From positions 20,691,922 through 20,755,921 of the forward strand of contig OZ024806.1 in the NCBI GenBank assembly GCA_964017045.1: DNA of 64,000 nucleotides, read 5' to 3'. The position numbers and the translations under genes are program-made. Below, in pieces: positions 60,001 to 63,424 of the stretch. The notes beneath the pieces are model-generated. The model was not told where the DNA came from. It worked only from the letters and a program-made list of their open reading frames with translations, and did no database searches. Source of the stretch: Omphiscola glabra (Eukaryota > Mollusca > Gastropoda > Lymnaeidae). How positions within the stretch are numbered: the first letter of the stretch is position 1; the number at the start of each line of letters is the position of its first letter.

Positions 60001-63000
60001 CAATAGATTTTTCCAAATGTAATTTTTAGTACAGTGTATCCCATAATAGAAATAGAATTGTCAAAATTAAAATTCGAGACAAATGCAACTACAGATTAAG
60101 GCTCTAAATATCACAATAAATATCACAATAAATATCACAATAAATATCACAATAAATATCACTATAGACATCACTATGAATATCGCGATAAATATCGCTA
60201 TAAATATCACTTAAACTATCACAATAAATATCACTATAAATATTTCAATCAAAATATCACTATAATTATAACTATGTATTTCACTATAAATATCTCTATA
60301 AATATCAAAATAAATACGTTATAAATATCACTATTAATATAACTATAAATACCGCTATAAATATCGTTTTACATATCACTATTAAAAATCCTTTAAATAT
60401 CGCTGTAAACATGATAATAAATATCGCTGTAAACATGATAATAAATGCTATAAATGCATACATGGTCACATTCTCCTTCAGACCAGCTTAAGTTTACAGA
60501 AGAGGAGGCCAAGATGATGAGACGCCGGGTGGCAGACATAGACGAGGAGAATGAGACCTTGAGACTGCAGCTGCAGAGAATGAGCGAGAAGGCGAGCAAA
60601 CACAAGAAGAAAGAGAAGGCAACCCAAAGAGAACTGGAGGAGGAGAAGAGACACGCTGACGCCATCAAAGCTGGTGAGTGCTGTCAGATTACTTGGCGAG
60701 TACACTCAGATGACCTGGTGAGTGCCGTAAGATGACGTAGTAAGTGACGTCAGATGACGTGGTGAGTGCACTCAGATGTCCTGGTGAGTACACTCAGATG
60801 GCCTGGTGAGTACACATAGTTGACTTGGTGAGTACAATCAGATGACCTGTGATTACCTCAAATGACCTGGTCAGTACACTCAAATGACCTGGCCTGTACA
60901 CTCAGATGACCTGGTCAGTACACTCAGATGACCTGGTCAGTACTCTCAGAAAACCTGACGTGAGTACCCTTTTTTAGTGGACCTGGTGTTTCTCTCTAGG
61001 TGCTGAACAGATATTCGGAATTAGGGCCACCCTCCTTTTTCACTTGACCTTGAAGTAGCTGTTAGTATCCACCCCTTGTTGTTACAGACTTTTTTCCTCT
61101 CTCTCATTTTGAATTTTTTTTTCTTTGAATAAACTTATTTCTTGAAAATATACCCAGTGTCGTTTCTCTTCGATCTCTTTTTTTCCGCCTTCAAATCTTA
61201 AATTCACAGCTTTCTTTTGAACTACTCAAATGACCGTTTCTTTTCTACCACAACCTTTATGGATCTCATAATCTTGTAACTTAATCATCGATTTTATTCC
61301 TTAAATCACATACTCTTAAATTCACGCGCACACATAATCTCTCTTCCCCCCCCCCCCCACACGGGCACACAAATTCTCTCTCACTCACACAAACAGCCAG
61401 TCAGGTATTAAGAGTGATGCCCCCTTTCTTTTTTCTAGCGTTGCTGAACGCTCAGGAAGATGGCAGCGGGATGTTGCCAAGTGACGTCATCCTGGTGGTT
61501 GGTAGTGAAGGAAGTGACATCATCAGCGGGGACGAGCCCATCCCAGTGAGCCAGCGGAAGGACTCCACGGACGAAGATTTGATGAACGTCATGCAGGTAT
61601 ATGTCACGCGACGCGCTGGGTGAGCTTATGTCGTTGATCACGCCTTGTCGTCTCAACATTAGAATACGATACGTTCTGAGCATTAGACTTACGAATTTAA
61701 ATATAACCCCCCCCCCCTTTTTTGCCCCTTTACTCCAGATGCGAGTTCAACTTGAAATGCTGGAGCAAGAGCTTCTGACGTCACACAAGAAGCTGGACGA
61801 CATTGACCTTGAGAATGAAAATCTTCAAGCGGAGGTAACCGACTTGCGCTAACATTACGGGATTATAGAACTTTCGATAATCGCCAAAACTTCTTATAAT
61901 TAAGTGGTAGTAGTTGGGAAAAACAACAACCCAAATTGAAGTCCGCGAAGAGAACTGCCTTATCTTGTTTCTAACTCCAACTTCAGTATGAAATATTCGA
62001 TGTCACGTGTCACTTTCCTTCAGGTGAAGTTTCTCCAAGAGCGCCTGTCTGAGCAGGAAGCCAATTCGGTCGTGTCCATTCCAGAGCCGTCTACGCCCAA
62101 CGCCTACTACGAGGACAAACTAAAGGAGCTGACGCAGGACGCAGATGAGCTCAGGTGGAAGTTGATAGAGAAAGATCGGGAGATAGAGAGGCTTAGTGTA
62201 GTTCAGGTAGGTCATTTTGGGTTAGTGCAGTTCAGGGAGGTCTCTGTGGTTTACTGAAGTTAATGTAGATAAGGGATATAAAACTACCCAGAGGTCACAT
62301 GAGGGAAAATTCGCCAGCAAACGGGTAGCAACGCCCAAAGCGTCTTTATTAAAGAGCTAGCAACGCCCAGAAAGACTTTATTAAACAGGTAGCAACACAC
62401 ATTACGTCTTTAATAAACAGGTAGCAACTCACAGAAAGTCTTTATTAAACAGGTAGCAACTCACAGAAAGTCTTTATTAAACAGGTAACAACACACAGTA
62501 CATCCTTAATGAACAGGTAGCAACTCACAGAACGTCTTTATTAAACAGGTAGCAACACAGAGTACGTCTTTATTAAACAGGTAACAACACACAGTATATC
62601 TTCATCAATCGTTGCGTCTCACTCTTTACTTAAACCAAAATAAATGTTTGACCCCTGGAGACATTTTTGGAACGTCACATCTGGTCCGCGAGTTGGACGT
62701 CACATCCGGTCCGCGAGTTGGAGAAACTTGATCTCGATAATAAACCCTTCTCAGTTTCTCATTGGTTAGATTCTATTTCGACCACGATTTATCCCCTCCC
62801 TCCCGCAACTCACCCTTCCCTGCTTGTGTGTGTTGAACCACAGACCCGCCACTTACGGGAGCACAGTCATAAGAAAGATGACAAACTCAAGAAATCCAAG
62901 TCCCTCGATGCCGAGGCAGATCTCGTCATGTCGGACCTAAGGCGTCAGCTGGAGCATCTGCAGATGGAGGTGATAAGATTGAAGAGAAAGCTAGAGGAGT

Positions 63001-63039
63001 CCGAGGAGAGAGTGGCAGAACTGGAGTCAGAGAACGAAG
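25405..63039 (+). CDS. MTCL: MTCL/SOGA-family microtubule-crosslinking coiled-coil protein (3' end beyond window)
   Basis: Eight exons joining in phase give about 1,259 residues: 25405-28176, 39855-39932, 59135-59237, 60482-60673, 61439-61596, 61739-61834, 62024-62206, 62844-63039. Residues 1-40 hold a CxxC-x12-CxxC motif (C10, C13, C26, C29) suggesting a small zinc-binding fold. Residues about 45-645 are low-complexity and rich in Ser, Lys, Asp, Ala and Pro. From about 650 on, almost everything is predicted coiled coil. Family recognition rests on the block HDEFREIQKELD, KNCRILQFKLRKAERR (816-831), and VLEEELRIAKEVSVRLHDEL, which is the hallmark region of vertebrate MTCL1/2/3 (SOGA2/1/3), followed by FTEEEAKMMRRRVADIDEEN-type repeats and KSKSLDAEADL. 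Vertebrate MTCL proteins crosslink and stabilise microtubules; the same role is inferred here. The last exon ends in phase 1 at a donor, so further exons lie to the right. A long low-complexity N-terminus in one 2.8 kb exon is unusual against the rest of the gene. Confidence 0.82.
28190..29335 (-). mobile_element. Degraded LINE reverse transcriptase in MTCL-like intron
   Basis: The minus strand reads, through stops and shifts, the order of a LINE ORF2: GGELITEGGRVLERWERRF (29140-29220), ELHRQIHDLISRIWKEEDIP and IEWDAANIIP (about 28880-28990), a CGFR-like block with RSTTDQFF (28700-28750), FGVPNK...LIHMTIANSKSKI (28540-28620), NHGLRQGDSLAF (28470-28510), and RNKNDLIKAFRDLENATGKV with NEAKTELLIW (28240-28350). 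The YADD catalytic motif site is eroded to a CTENT-like string. The element starts only about 15 bp after the exon 1 donor. Clade not assigned; its tail may belong to the same family as the fragment at 640-1160. Confidence 0.8.
29336..29667. other. Intronic DNA, nothing recognised
   Basis: AT-rich intron sequence between the LINE relic and a SPIN-like element, without recognisable features. Confidence 0.4.
29676..29871 (-). mobile_element. SPIN-like hAT MITE, copy 2
   Basis: Runs from cagtggctctcaaacttcc to gacccacaggttgagaacca plus ctg. Internal blocks: ttaatacagttcctca, gtggtgacc, tcgctacttcatgactgta, tgttttccgatggtcttagg, cgacc. Flanks ttgtagag (29668-29675) and atgtggtg (29872-29879) match at 5 of 8, an aged target-site duplication. 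Confidence 0.88.
30400..31400 (-). mobile_element. Broken hAT (ZMYM1-like) transposase, interrupted
   Basis: The minus strand carries pieces of a hAT-type transposase as found in animal 'zinc finger MYM-type 1-like' genes: SLAWRELERSLSSGKDIY (about 31320-31375); CFAVIVDSKPDLF, a stop, then TTFLLQYV (30925-31000); VERFVHLFDINHKTVDIY (30855-30915); and, after an interruption, ETLKEHDIPLSDCRAKGHGK and AGNMAGKYTSAQARI (30410-30515). The D-S-x-PD and DCR-x-x-G-x-x-x-x-GNMAGKY motifs carry catalytic-core landmarks of this group. Stops and the insertion show that it is dead. Confidence 0.72.
30560..30836. mobile_element. Element inserted in the hAT transposase
   Basis: About 280 bp separates two parts of the transposase that should adjoin (…HKTVDIY and ETLKEHDIPLSDCR…). 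On the + strand it contains agtggcgtcgcaggag, ggactccatctccgggtttg and gttgccttctcttagatgag. The gggtttgaattca stretch resembles a tRNA-type B box, so it may be a SINE. Boundaries are inferred from the interrupted frame. Confidence 0.5.
31426..31665. repeat. 39-bp tandem repeat, 6 copies
   Basis: Units of gatactgaccatccttctgt followed by tgatgcaagcatagactta. Minus-strand open frames here are period artefacts. Confidence 0.92.
31670..32394. other. Intronic DNA; possible LINE endonuclease remnant
   Basis: Mostly AT-rich. At 32100-32150 the + strand reads DVIDPRSDHHLVLLLLDE, which recalls the SDH-x-(P/L)V end of LINE apurinic endonuclease domains. There is no further support around it. Confidence 0.3.
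32395..32725. repeat. 15-bp tandem repeat, about 22 copies
   Basis: Units of tatctactgtatggc with point variants. Spurious open frames at 32247-32734. Confidence 0.92.
32726..33299. other. AT-rich intronic DNA, nothing recognised
   Basis: No recognisable exon or element. The short open frame at 32881-33081 is AT-rich and has no domain. Confidence 0.4.
33300..33450. repeat. 12-bp degenerate tandem repeat
   Basis: About ten copies of attgtgtttatc/aac. Small open frames on both strands are artefacts. Confidence 0.85.
33451..34017. other. Intronic DNA, nothing recognised
   Basis: No exon or transposon signature was recognised. Confidence 0.4.
34018..34152. repeat. ~54-bp tandem repeat, 2.5 copies
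   Basis: Units of gtgttaaaatatcatgctgg, ccaaacatgcct and gcgatactctctaacat. Confidence 0.85.
34744..34822. repeat. (TC)n microsatellite
   Basis: About 78 bases of tc with few interruptions. It creates the arginine/glutamate-rich spurious minus-strand frames. Confidence 0.95.
34840..35035. mobile_element. hAT-like MITE, 'CCGGTCC' family, copy 1
   Basis: Begins near gagctgcttcccccaag and contains ggaccgacaccggtccgtga, gctgccggtccgtgcaat, ataaatag, aattaataaatccgt and ccaccggtccacaacac. It ends tttgggaaaggctc, the inverse of its left end. It shares block order with copies at 47752-47940 and 57083-57355. The right end is fused with the 47-bp array. Confidence 0.72.
34996..37112. repeat. 47-bp tandem repeat, ~45 copies, with higher-order structure
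   Basis: Unit: accggtccaaaaaactgaaa, agtttgggaaaggctctatc, agtactt. The first unit (34996) is the MITE's own right end, so the array is a MITE terminus plus about 11 bp of flank, amplified. A cagtaatt variant sits at 35881, 36210, 36492 and 36821, spaced 329, 282 and 329 bp (7, 6 and 7 units), and accggt/accagt variants recur in the same order between these marks. Confidence 0.95.
37288..37512. repeat. 33-bp tandem repeat, about 7 copies
   Basis: Units of ctggtcttgtctgttgtctc followed by agcccgctgtaag. Open frames on both strands are artefacts. Confidence 0.92.
37513..38109. other. Intronic DNA with C and G runs
   Basis: C and G homopolymers lie at 37780-37793 and 37884-37896. A ~60-bp duplication of ggtcttgctctgtcaggc lies at 37982-38060. 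No gene seen. Confidence 0.5.
38110..38522. repeat. 16-bp tandem repeat, about 26 copies
   Basis: Units of atgttcagtttgaaag, with an attttaaaag variant recurring at intervals. Confidence 0.92.
38523..38968. other. Intronic DNA, nothing recognised
   Basis: No exon, array or transposon signature recognised. Confidence 0.4.
38977..39173 (+). mobile_element. SPIN-like hAT MITE, copy 3, with perfect target-site duplication
   Basis: Runs from aagcggctctcagcctgtgg to cgttgagaaccactg, with gtcgcgacccatttgggggt, gaaaacacatatgctctaca and ttatgaagtagctacgaaaa between. It is flanked by identical 8-mers atgtaatt at 38969-38976 and 39174-39181, a perfect hAT target-site duplication. Confidence 0.93.
39625..39750. 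repeat. (GA)n-rich tract upstream of exon 2
   Basis: Interrupted gagaga repeats end about 100 bp before the acceptor at 39854. They encode the spurious S/L-rich minus-strand frame. Confidence 0.9.
39855..39932 (+). CDS. MTCL: MTCL-like exon 2, 26 codons
   Basis: The acceptor gtgtctgcag ends at 39854 and the donor gtaagt starts at 39933. Encodes VADLRQQLKEAKG then a Ser/Asn/Lys linker SNNNKDSSSPDRK. Phase 0 on both sides, continuing the coiled coil from ...DKLRDI. Confidence 0.85.
39945..40048. repeat. (GA)n tract downstream of exon 2
   Basis: A mostly pure ga repeat starting about 15 bases after the exon 2 donor, so this small exon is bracketed by purine tracts in its introns. Confidence 0.93.
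40185..40340. repeat. 13-bp degenerate tandem repeat, about 11 copies
   Basis: Units of gtgtattggatag with a/t variants. Confidence 0.88.
40341..40934. other. Intronic DNA with a 77-codon open frame of unknown status
   Basis: The frame at 40608-40841 (MPPKDIAVLKLLHLT to VNVMGQRG) is not repetitive but matches nothing I know and shows no splice or promoter support. It could be a decayed transposon piece. No other feature seen. Confidence 0.3.
40935..41400. repeat. ~22-bp degenerate tandem repeat, about 20 copies
   Basis: Units of ctttaggctgatggtcagtc plus ca. Confidence 0.9.
41425..41785. repeat. 22-bp tandem repeat, about 16 copies
   Basis: Units of atgttgactgggaagttgtc plus ca. It follows directly on the preceding 22-bp array but has a different sequence. 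The minus-strand open frame 41416-41814 is an artefact. Confidence 0.92.
41805..41872. repeat. 29-bp tandem duplication
   Basis: Two copies of cactgaaagtaagcagtagt followed by cagtggaca. Confidence 0.9.
42003..42048. repeat. (TA)n / tatatac microsatellite
   Basis: tatatatata with cat interruptions over about 45 bases. Confidence 0.93.
42050..43380. other. Intronic DNA, no gene seen
   Basis: Non-repetitive AT-rich sequence. No domain-bearing frame or splice-bounded exon recognised on either strand. Confidence 0.4.
43500..43700. mobile_element. Dispersed repeat, second copy of the 4.3-4.8 kb family
   Basis: ttgaaaaacaggaa, then tgtgccaagtttcagctcga and gggaagtgggtcatttagc, correspond in order to ttgaaaaacaggac, tgtgctaagtttcagctcga and gcaagtgggccagttagc at 4581-4735. 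Confidence 0.65.
44196..44247. repeat. 13-bp tandem repeat, 4 copies
   Basis: tgactttgttcta repeated head to tail. Confidence 0.92.
44250..45195. other. AT-rich intronic DNA, no gene seen
   Basis: Poly-A and poly-T tracts are common. Small open frames (44231-44584, 44826-45035 on the minus strand) are AT-rich and have no domain. Confidence 0.4.
45196..45398. mobile_element. hAT-type MITE with caggggcgtacccag termini
   Basis: The left end caggggcgtacccagtg is mirrored by the right end tcctgggtacgccgctg (inverse cagcggcgtacccagga): a 15-bp inverted repeat with one mismatch. About 200 bp, AT-rich interior, no coding capacity. Flanks show no clear target-site duplication (left flank is poly-T). 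Confidence 0.72.
45399..46380. other. AT-rich intronic DNA, no gene seen
   Basis: Long T tracts at 45811-45828 and 45958-45972, a C run at 46176. No exon or transposon end recognised. Confidence 0.4.
46381..46880. repeat. 49-bp tandem repeat, 10 nearly identical copies
   Basis: Unit: ctgtcaaacatttatgacat, gaccacatatgacacgcgaa, agatataag. Copies are almost identical, so expansion or homogenisation is recent. It merges into the next array through the shared gctgtcaa core. Confidence 0.95.
46905..47205. repeat. 13-bp tandem repeat, about 23 copies
   Basis: Units of caggctgtcaata with very few changes. The open frame 46890-47495 runs through this because 13-bp units cycle through all frames without a stop. 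Confidence 0.95.
47206..47710. repeat. ~22-bp degenerate tandem repeat, about 22 copies
   Basis: Units of gctgtcaaacacagaaatac plus ag, increasingly diverged to the right. Third period in a continuous block that shares gctgtcaa. Confidence 0.88.
47752..47940 (-). mobile_element. hAT-like MITE, 'CCGGTCC' family, copy 2, perfect target-site duplication
   Basis: Inverted relative to the copies at 34.8 and 57.1 kb. Read on the minus strand: cagtgttcctcaattggtgg, acgccggtctgcgagcctta, cgttgccggtccgcac, then gtgtccaccggtccgcc. The 8-mer gattagta stands at 47744-47751 and again at 47941-47948, a perfect target-site duplication. Confidence 0.88.
47995..48300. repeat. 12-bp-based tandem repeat (caacaaacaacc)
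   Basis: About 25 copies of aacaaacaaccc with variants. It creates Q/T/N-rich and L/V/G-rich spurious frames on the two strands. Confidence 0.93.
48301..48838. other. Intronic DNA, nothing recognised
   Basis: No recognisable exon or element. Confidence 0.4.
48839..49405. repeat. 47-bp tandem repeat, 12 copies
   Basis: Unit: taatgtcgacatgaaccttc, attggcctaatgacagttca, cagagat. ctac/cttc and gacc/ggcc variants are mixed along the array. Same period as the 35-37 kb array but an unrelated sequence. Confidence 0.94.
49410..49796. other. Intronic DNA, nothing recognised
   Basis: AT-rich, one C run at 49530; no feature recognised. Confidence 0.4.
49797..50010 (-). mobile_element. Dispersed repeat, inverted copy of the 4.3-4.8 kb family
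   Basis: aaaaatacttcaagtgcgtt, tggtgcgtaat and ctgcggtgtaaaatgg correspond, inverted, to ctacgcatcaaacgcacttg and tttacaccgcagag at 4449-4520. Confidence 0.6.
50446..51286. mobile_element. hAT-type MITE expanded by an internal minisatellite
   Basis: The left end cacaggcgtagctgggg and right end cttcctatgccaccg (inverse cggtggcatagg) are imperfect inverted termini of the ggcgta type. Flanks atctcatt (50438-50445) and aggtcatt (51287-51294) match at 6 of 8. Almost all of the 841 bp between is one 19-bp tandem array, so the original MITE was probably about 150-200 bp, like its relative at 2804. Confidence 0.72.
50550..51257. repeat. 19-bp tandem repeat, about 37 copies, inside a MITE
   Basis: Units of accgcccattaatgtaaag, seeded from gccgcccctcaatttaaaga at the left. 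Very homogeneous. Confidence 0.95.
51295..51740. other. Intronic DNA, nothing recognised
   Basis: No exon or transposon signature recognised. Confidence 0.4.
51745..52060. repeat. Degenerate ~60-bp tandem repeat
   Basis: Loose repetition of gtgtgcagggaacaggtgt, cctagaatggtgag and ttgtcctagataggtgtg. Confidence 0.7.
52075..52415. repeat. ~29-bp degenerate tandem repeat, about 11 copies
   Basis: Units of actcaatacctaaccataga followed by ccatcttac. Confidence 0.87.
52571..53593 (+). pseudogene. Rhodopsin-like GPCR pseudogene (mollusc orphan/chemoreceptor-like), nested in MTCL intron
   Basis: A single-exon 340-codon frame reads the first half of a class A receptor: KQGYKESVNIS after a shortened TM1 (about 40-60), TM2 (66-88), TM3 with C108 at its start and VVERCLCV (132-138, the DRY-equivalent ERC), TM4 (152-172), an extracellular loop with sequon N186ET but no cysteine, and TM5 (213-235). 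After HQLRQSSKFRATQG (~246) the frame loses identity: no TM6 is found. From about 53337 another frame carries a TM7-like VLFTSYWLWIFDLTHGAVNC then FIFYA, and then the first frame resumes with the helix-8-like SSSFKTTFLGIF (304-315). Two frame changes and a missing TM6 mean that it cannot make a working receptor. The sequence is G+C-richer than its surroundings. The intact first half could give a truncated product. It lies on the same strand as the MTCL-like host gene. Confidence 0.82.
53594..53994. other. Intronic DNA downstream of the GPCR relic
   Basis: No polyadenylation signal close behind the stop (53591-53593) stands out; the remainder is AT-rich. No other feature seen. Confidence 0.4.
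53998..54150. repeat. ~35-bp tandem repeat, 4-5 copies
   Basis: Units of cacatggagtctttaaacac followed by gactggggtcaaggt. Confidence 0.9.
54290..54662. repeat. Degenerate A/C-rich precursor of the following arrays
   Basis: Loose repetition of aaactcatcacacaacat-like 20-22-mers, probably the oldest part of the block running to 55978. The open frame 54275-54559 is an artefact. Confidence 0.6.
54663..54978. repeat. 84-bp tandem repeat, about 4 copies
   Basis: Successive tcatcgtacaacc start points at 54697, 54781 and 54865 are 84 bp apart. Each unit also contains aaatctgtaactaattcaac and aaactcaaggcactacctac. Confidence 0.92.
54980..55352. repeat. 40-bp tandem repeat, about 9 copies
   Basis: tcatcgtacaacctaccaaa followed by ctcaaggcactacctaccac, with start points such as 55031, 55071 and 55111. 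Derived from part of the 84-bp unit. Confidence 0.93.
55358..55978. repeat. 21-bp tandem repeat, about 29 copies
   Basis: cttatcatacaacctaccaa plus a, highly uniform. Two long minus-strand frames (237 and 203 codons of repeated peptide) are artefacts of the 21-bp period. Confidence 0.95.
56265..56582. repeat. 55-bp tandem repeat, about 5-6 copies
   Basis: gtttgtcagtggatgttgct, gtaggggagatggttgaagg, agagatgatggggtg. Confidence 0.93.
56583..57074. other. Intronic DNA with a 41-bp triplication
   Basis: At 56725-56840 three copies of gcatgcctaggaaatctggc followed by caccttaatgaacatggcag are seen. The rest is AT-rich with no feature recognised. Confidence 0.7.
57083..57355 (+). mobile_element. 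hAT-like MITE, 'CCGGTCC' family, copy 3
   Basis: tagcattcctcaaacggtga, ccgcggacctttgccggtcc, acgagccttacgttgccggt, then aattaataaatcttgcaccg. Two local duplications are visible: cgttgccggtcc twice near the left, and a 32-bp triplication near the right. Flanks atctagac (57075-57082) and ctctggac (57356-57363) match at 6 of 8. Confidence 0.78.
57225..57335. repeat. 32-bp tandem repeat inside MITE, 3 copies
   Basis: ccggtctctgttgcaatgtc followed by aaaacgtgtcca, starting at 57225, 57257 and 57289. A fourth partial copy begins at 57321. Confidence 0.93.
57437..57597 (-). mobile_element. SPIN-like hAT MITE, copy 4
   Basis: cagtggctctcaaccttcgt to ggtcgcgacccacatgttaa plus gaaccgatg, shortened in the middle (only cggcttcatatgtggtctta between the conserved ends). 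Flanks tactagaa (57429-57436) and tactaaaa (57598-57605) match at 7 of 8. Confidence 0.9.
57606..58204. other. Intronic DNA with dispersed-repeat fragment
   Basis: 57640-57695 matches 190-232 (ctattgtgaagccttg...ttccagtatttcattaa). A (TA)n stretch lies at 57880-57892. Otherwise AT-rich and unrecognised. Confidence 0.5.
58205..58728. repeat. 15-bp tandem repeat, about 35 copies
   Basis: Units of actgcttcctaatgg with cta-a-cgg variants. The unit length gives 161- and 136-codon repeated-peptide frames (LGSSP and MDCFL repeats), which I regard as artefacts. Confidence 0.95.
58729..59134. other. Intronic DNA up to exon 3
   Basis: AT-rich, ending in the acceptor cttttctcctgcag (59134). No other feature. 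Confidence 0.5.
59135..59237 (+). CDS. MTCL: MTCL-like exon 3
   Basis: Acceptor tctcctgcag ends at 59134, donor gtaata starts at 59238. 103 nt, phase 0 in and phase 1 out: PPLGTIGKQGSKEYDVSQLM, RDLCDSMERENDLK. Starts a new coiled-coil segment after the Ser-rich linker of exon 2. Confidence 0.83.
59308..59504 (+). mobile_element. SPIN-like hAT MITE, copy 5, 70 bp from exon 3
   Basis: ctgcggttctcaatctgtgg to aaaggttgagaaccactg, containing gtcgcgaccccttagtgggt, ccatcggaagacacatatac and aagaagtagcaacgaacata. Flanks ccctaatt (59300-59307) and ccctgatt (59505-59512) match at 7 of 8. Confidence 0.92.
59706..60088. repeat. 191-bp tandem duplication
   Basis: Two head-to-tail copies starting acttcgattacgtgagcaat at 59706 and 59897, each ending aattcgagacaaatgcaa, with only a few differences. 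Contains gatctctttgct and ctcgctcactactctgagaa. A recent duplication; no coding potential seen. Confidence 0.93.
60100..60455. repeat. 12-bp degenerate tandem repeat before exon 4
   Basis: Units of aatatcactata / aatatcacaata, about 28 copies, ending about 25 bp before the acceptor at 60481. Confidence 0.92.
60482..60673 (+). CDS. MTCL: MTCL-like exon 4
   Basis: Acceptor cattctccttcag ends at 60481, donor gtgagt starts at 60674. 192 nt, phase 1 in and out. Encodes (D)QLKFTEEEAKMMRRRV, ADIDEENETLRLQLQRMSEK, then a basic KHKKKEKATQRELEEEKRHA stretch. FTEEEAKMMRRR-type segments recur in vertebrate MTCL/SOGA coiled coils. Confidence 0.88.
60665..60962. repeat. ~22-bp tandem repeat starting at an exon's splice donor
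   Basis: Degenerate units of ctggtgagtacactcagatg plus ac. The first unit is the authentic exon 4 donor ctg|gtgagt (60671-60679). Further donor-like ggtgagt strings occur at about 60718, 60761, 60784, 60806 and 60828. Confidence 0.88.
60963..61438. other. Intron between exons 4 and 5
   Basis: T-rich and C-rich tracts; no other feature. Confidence 0.5.
61439..61596 (+). CDS. MTCL: MTCL-like exon 5
   Basis: Acceptor cttttttctag ends at 61438, donor gtatat starts at 61597. 158 nt, phase 1 in and 0 out: (A)LLNAQEDGSGMLPSDVIL, VVGSEGSDIISGDEPIPVSQ, RKDSTDEDLMNVMQ. An acidic, non-coiled linker between coiled-coil segments. Confidence 0.85.
61739..61834 (+). CDS. MTCL: MTCL-like exon 6
   Basis: Acceptor tttactccag ends at 61738, donor gtaacc starts at 61835. 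32 codons, phase 0: MRVQLEMLEQELLTSHKKLD, DIDLENENLQAE. Regular heptads. Confidence 0.87.
62024..62206 (+). CDS. MTCL: MTCL-like exon 7
   Basis: Acceptor ctttccttcag ends at 62023, donor gtaggt starts at 62207. 61 codons, phase 0: VKFLQERLSEQEANSVVSIP, EPSTPNAYYEDKLKELTQDA, DELRWKLIEKDREIERLSVV, Q. The YYEDKLKEL...DREIERL segment is coiled coil. Confidence 0.87.
62310..62610. repeat. 32-bp tandem repeat, about 9 copies
   Basis: Units of aacaggtagcaacacacaga followed by aagtctttatta. Each unit carries caggtag, so it could mimic exon ends. Confidence 0.92.
62672..62722. repeat. 25-bp tandem duplication
   Basis: acgtcacatctggtccgcga plus gttgg, twice. Confidence 0.92.
62844..63039 (+). CDS. 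MTCL: MTCL-like exon 8 (last one in window)
   Basis: Acceptor gttgaaccacag ends at 62843, donor gtactc starts at 63040. 196 nt, phase 0 in and 1 out: TRHLREHSHKKDDKLKKSKS, LDAEADLVMSDLRRQLEHLQ, then a coiled coil to VAELESENE. The KSKSLDAEADL...LRRQLEHL segment fits the MTCL family. The gene continues outside the window. Confidence 0.86.
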
Positions 63040-63040
63040 G

Positions 63041-63424
63041 TACTCACATGCCTCTTAGAGAAATGTCTGTCTTACTTATAGCAATTTATATCTTACTTAT
63101 ACAAAAATATCTTTCTTACTAAAAGAAATGACTATGTTCCTTACAGAAATTTCTATCTTACTAGTAGAAATGTCTATCGTAAAGAAAAGTCCATTTTTAC
63201 TTATAGAAACGTCTGTCTTATATATAGAGTTGTCTTAGGTATAGAAAACTTAATATTACTTATAAAAAAAGTAAACCATACTTCTAGAAATGTCTGTCTT
63301 ACTTCAATGATATGACTCCCAAAATTGTATGCATAAATTCACAGATTAAAATTAGTTTCCCCAAAGTATCTACTATCAGAAATGCACTAAATCTTTGTAC
63401 AAACACAAGCGTAACGATAGCTAA
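63041..63424. other. Intron after exon 8, degenerate repeat
   Basis: Loose repetition of ttacttatagaaatgtctgtc over 63050-63310, probably a decayed minisatellite; no exon. Confidence 0.6.
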
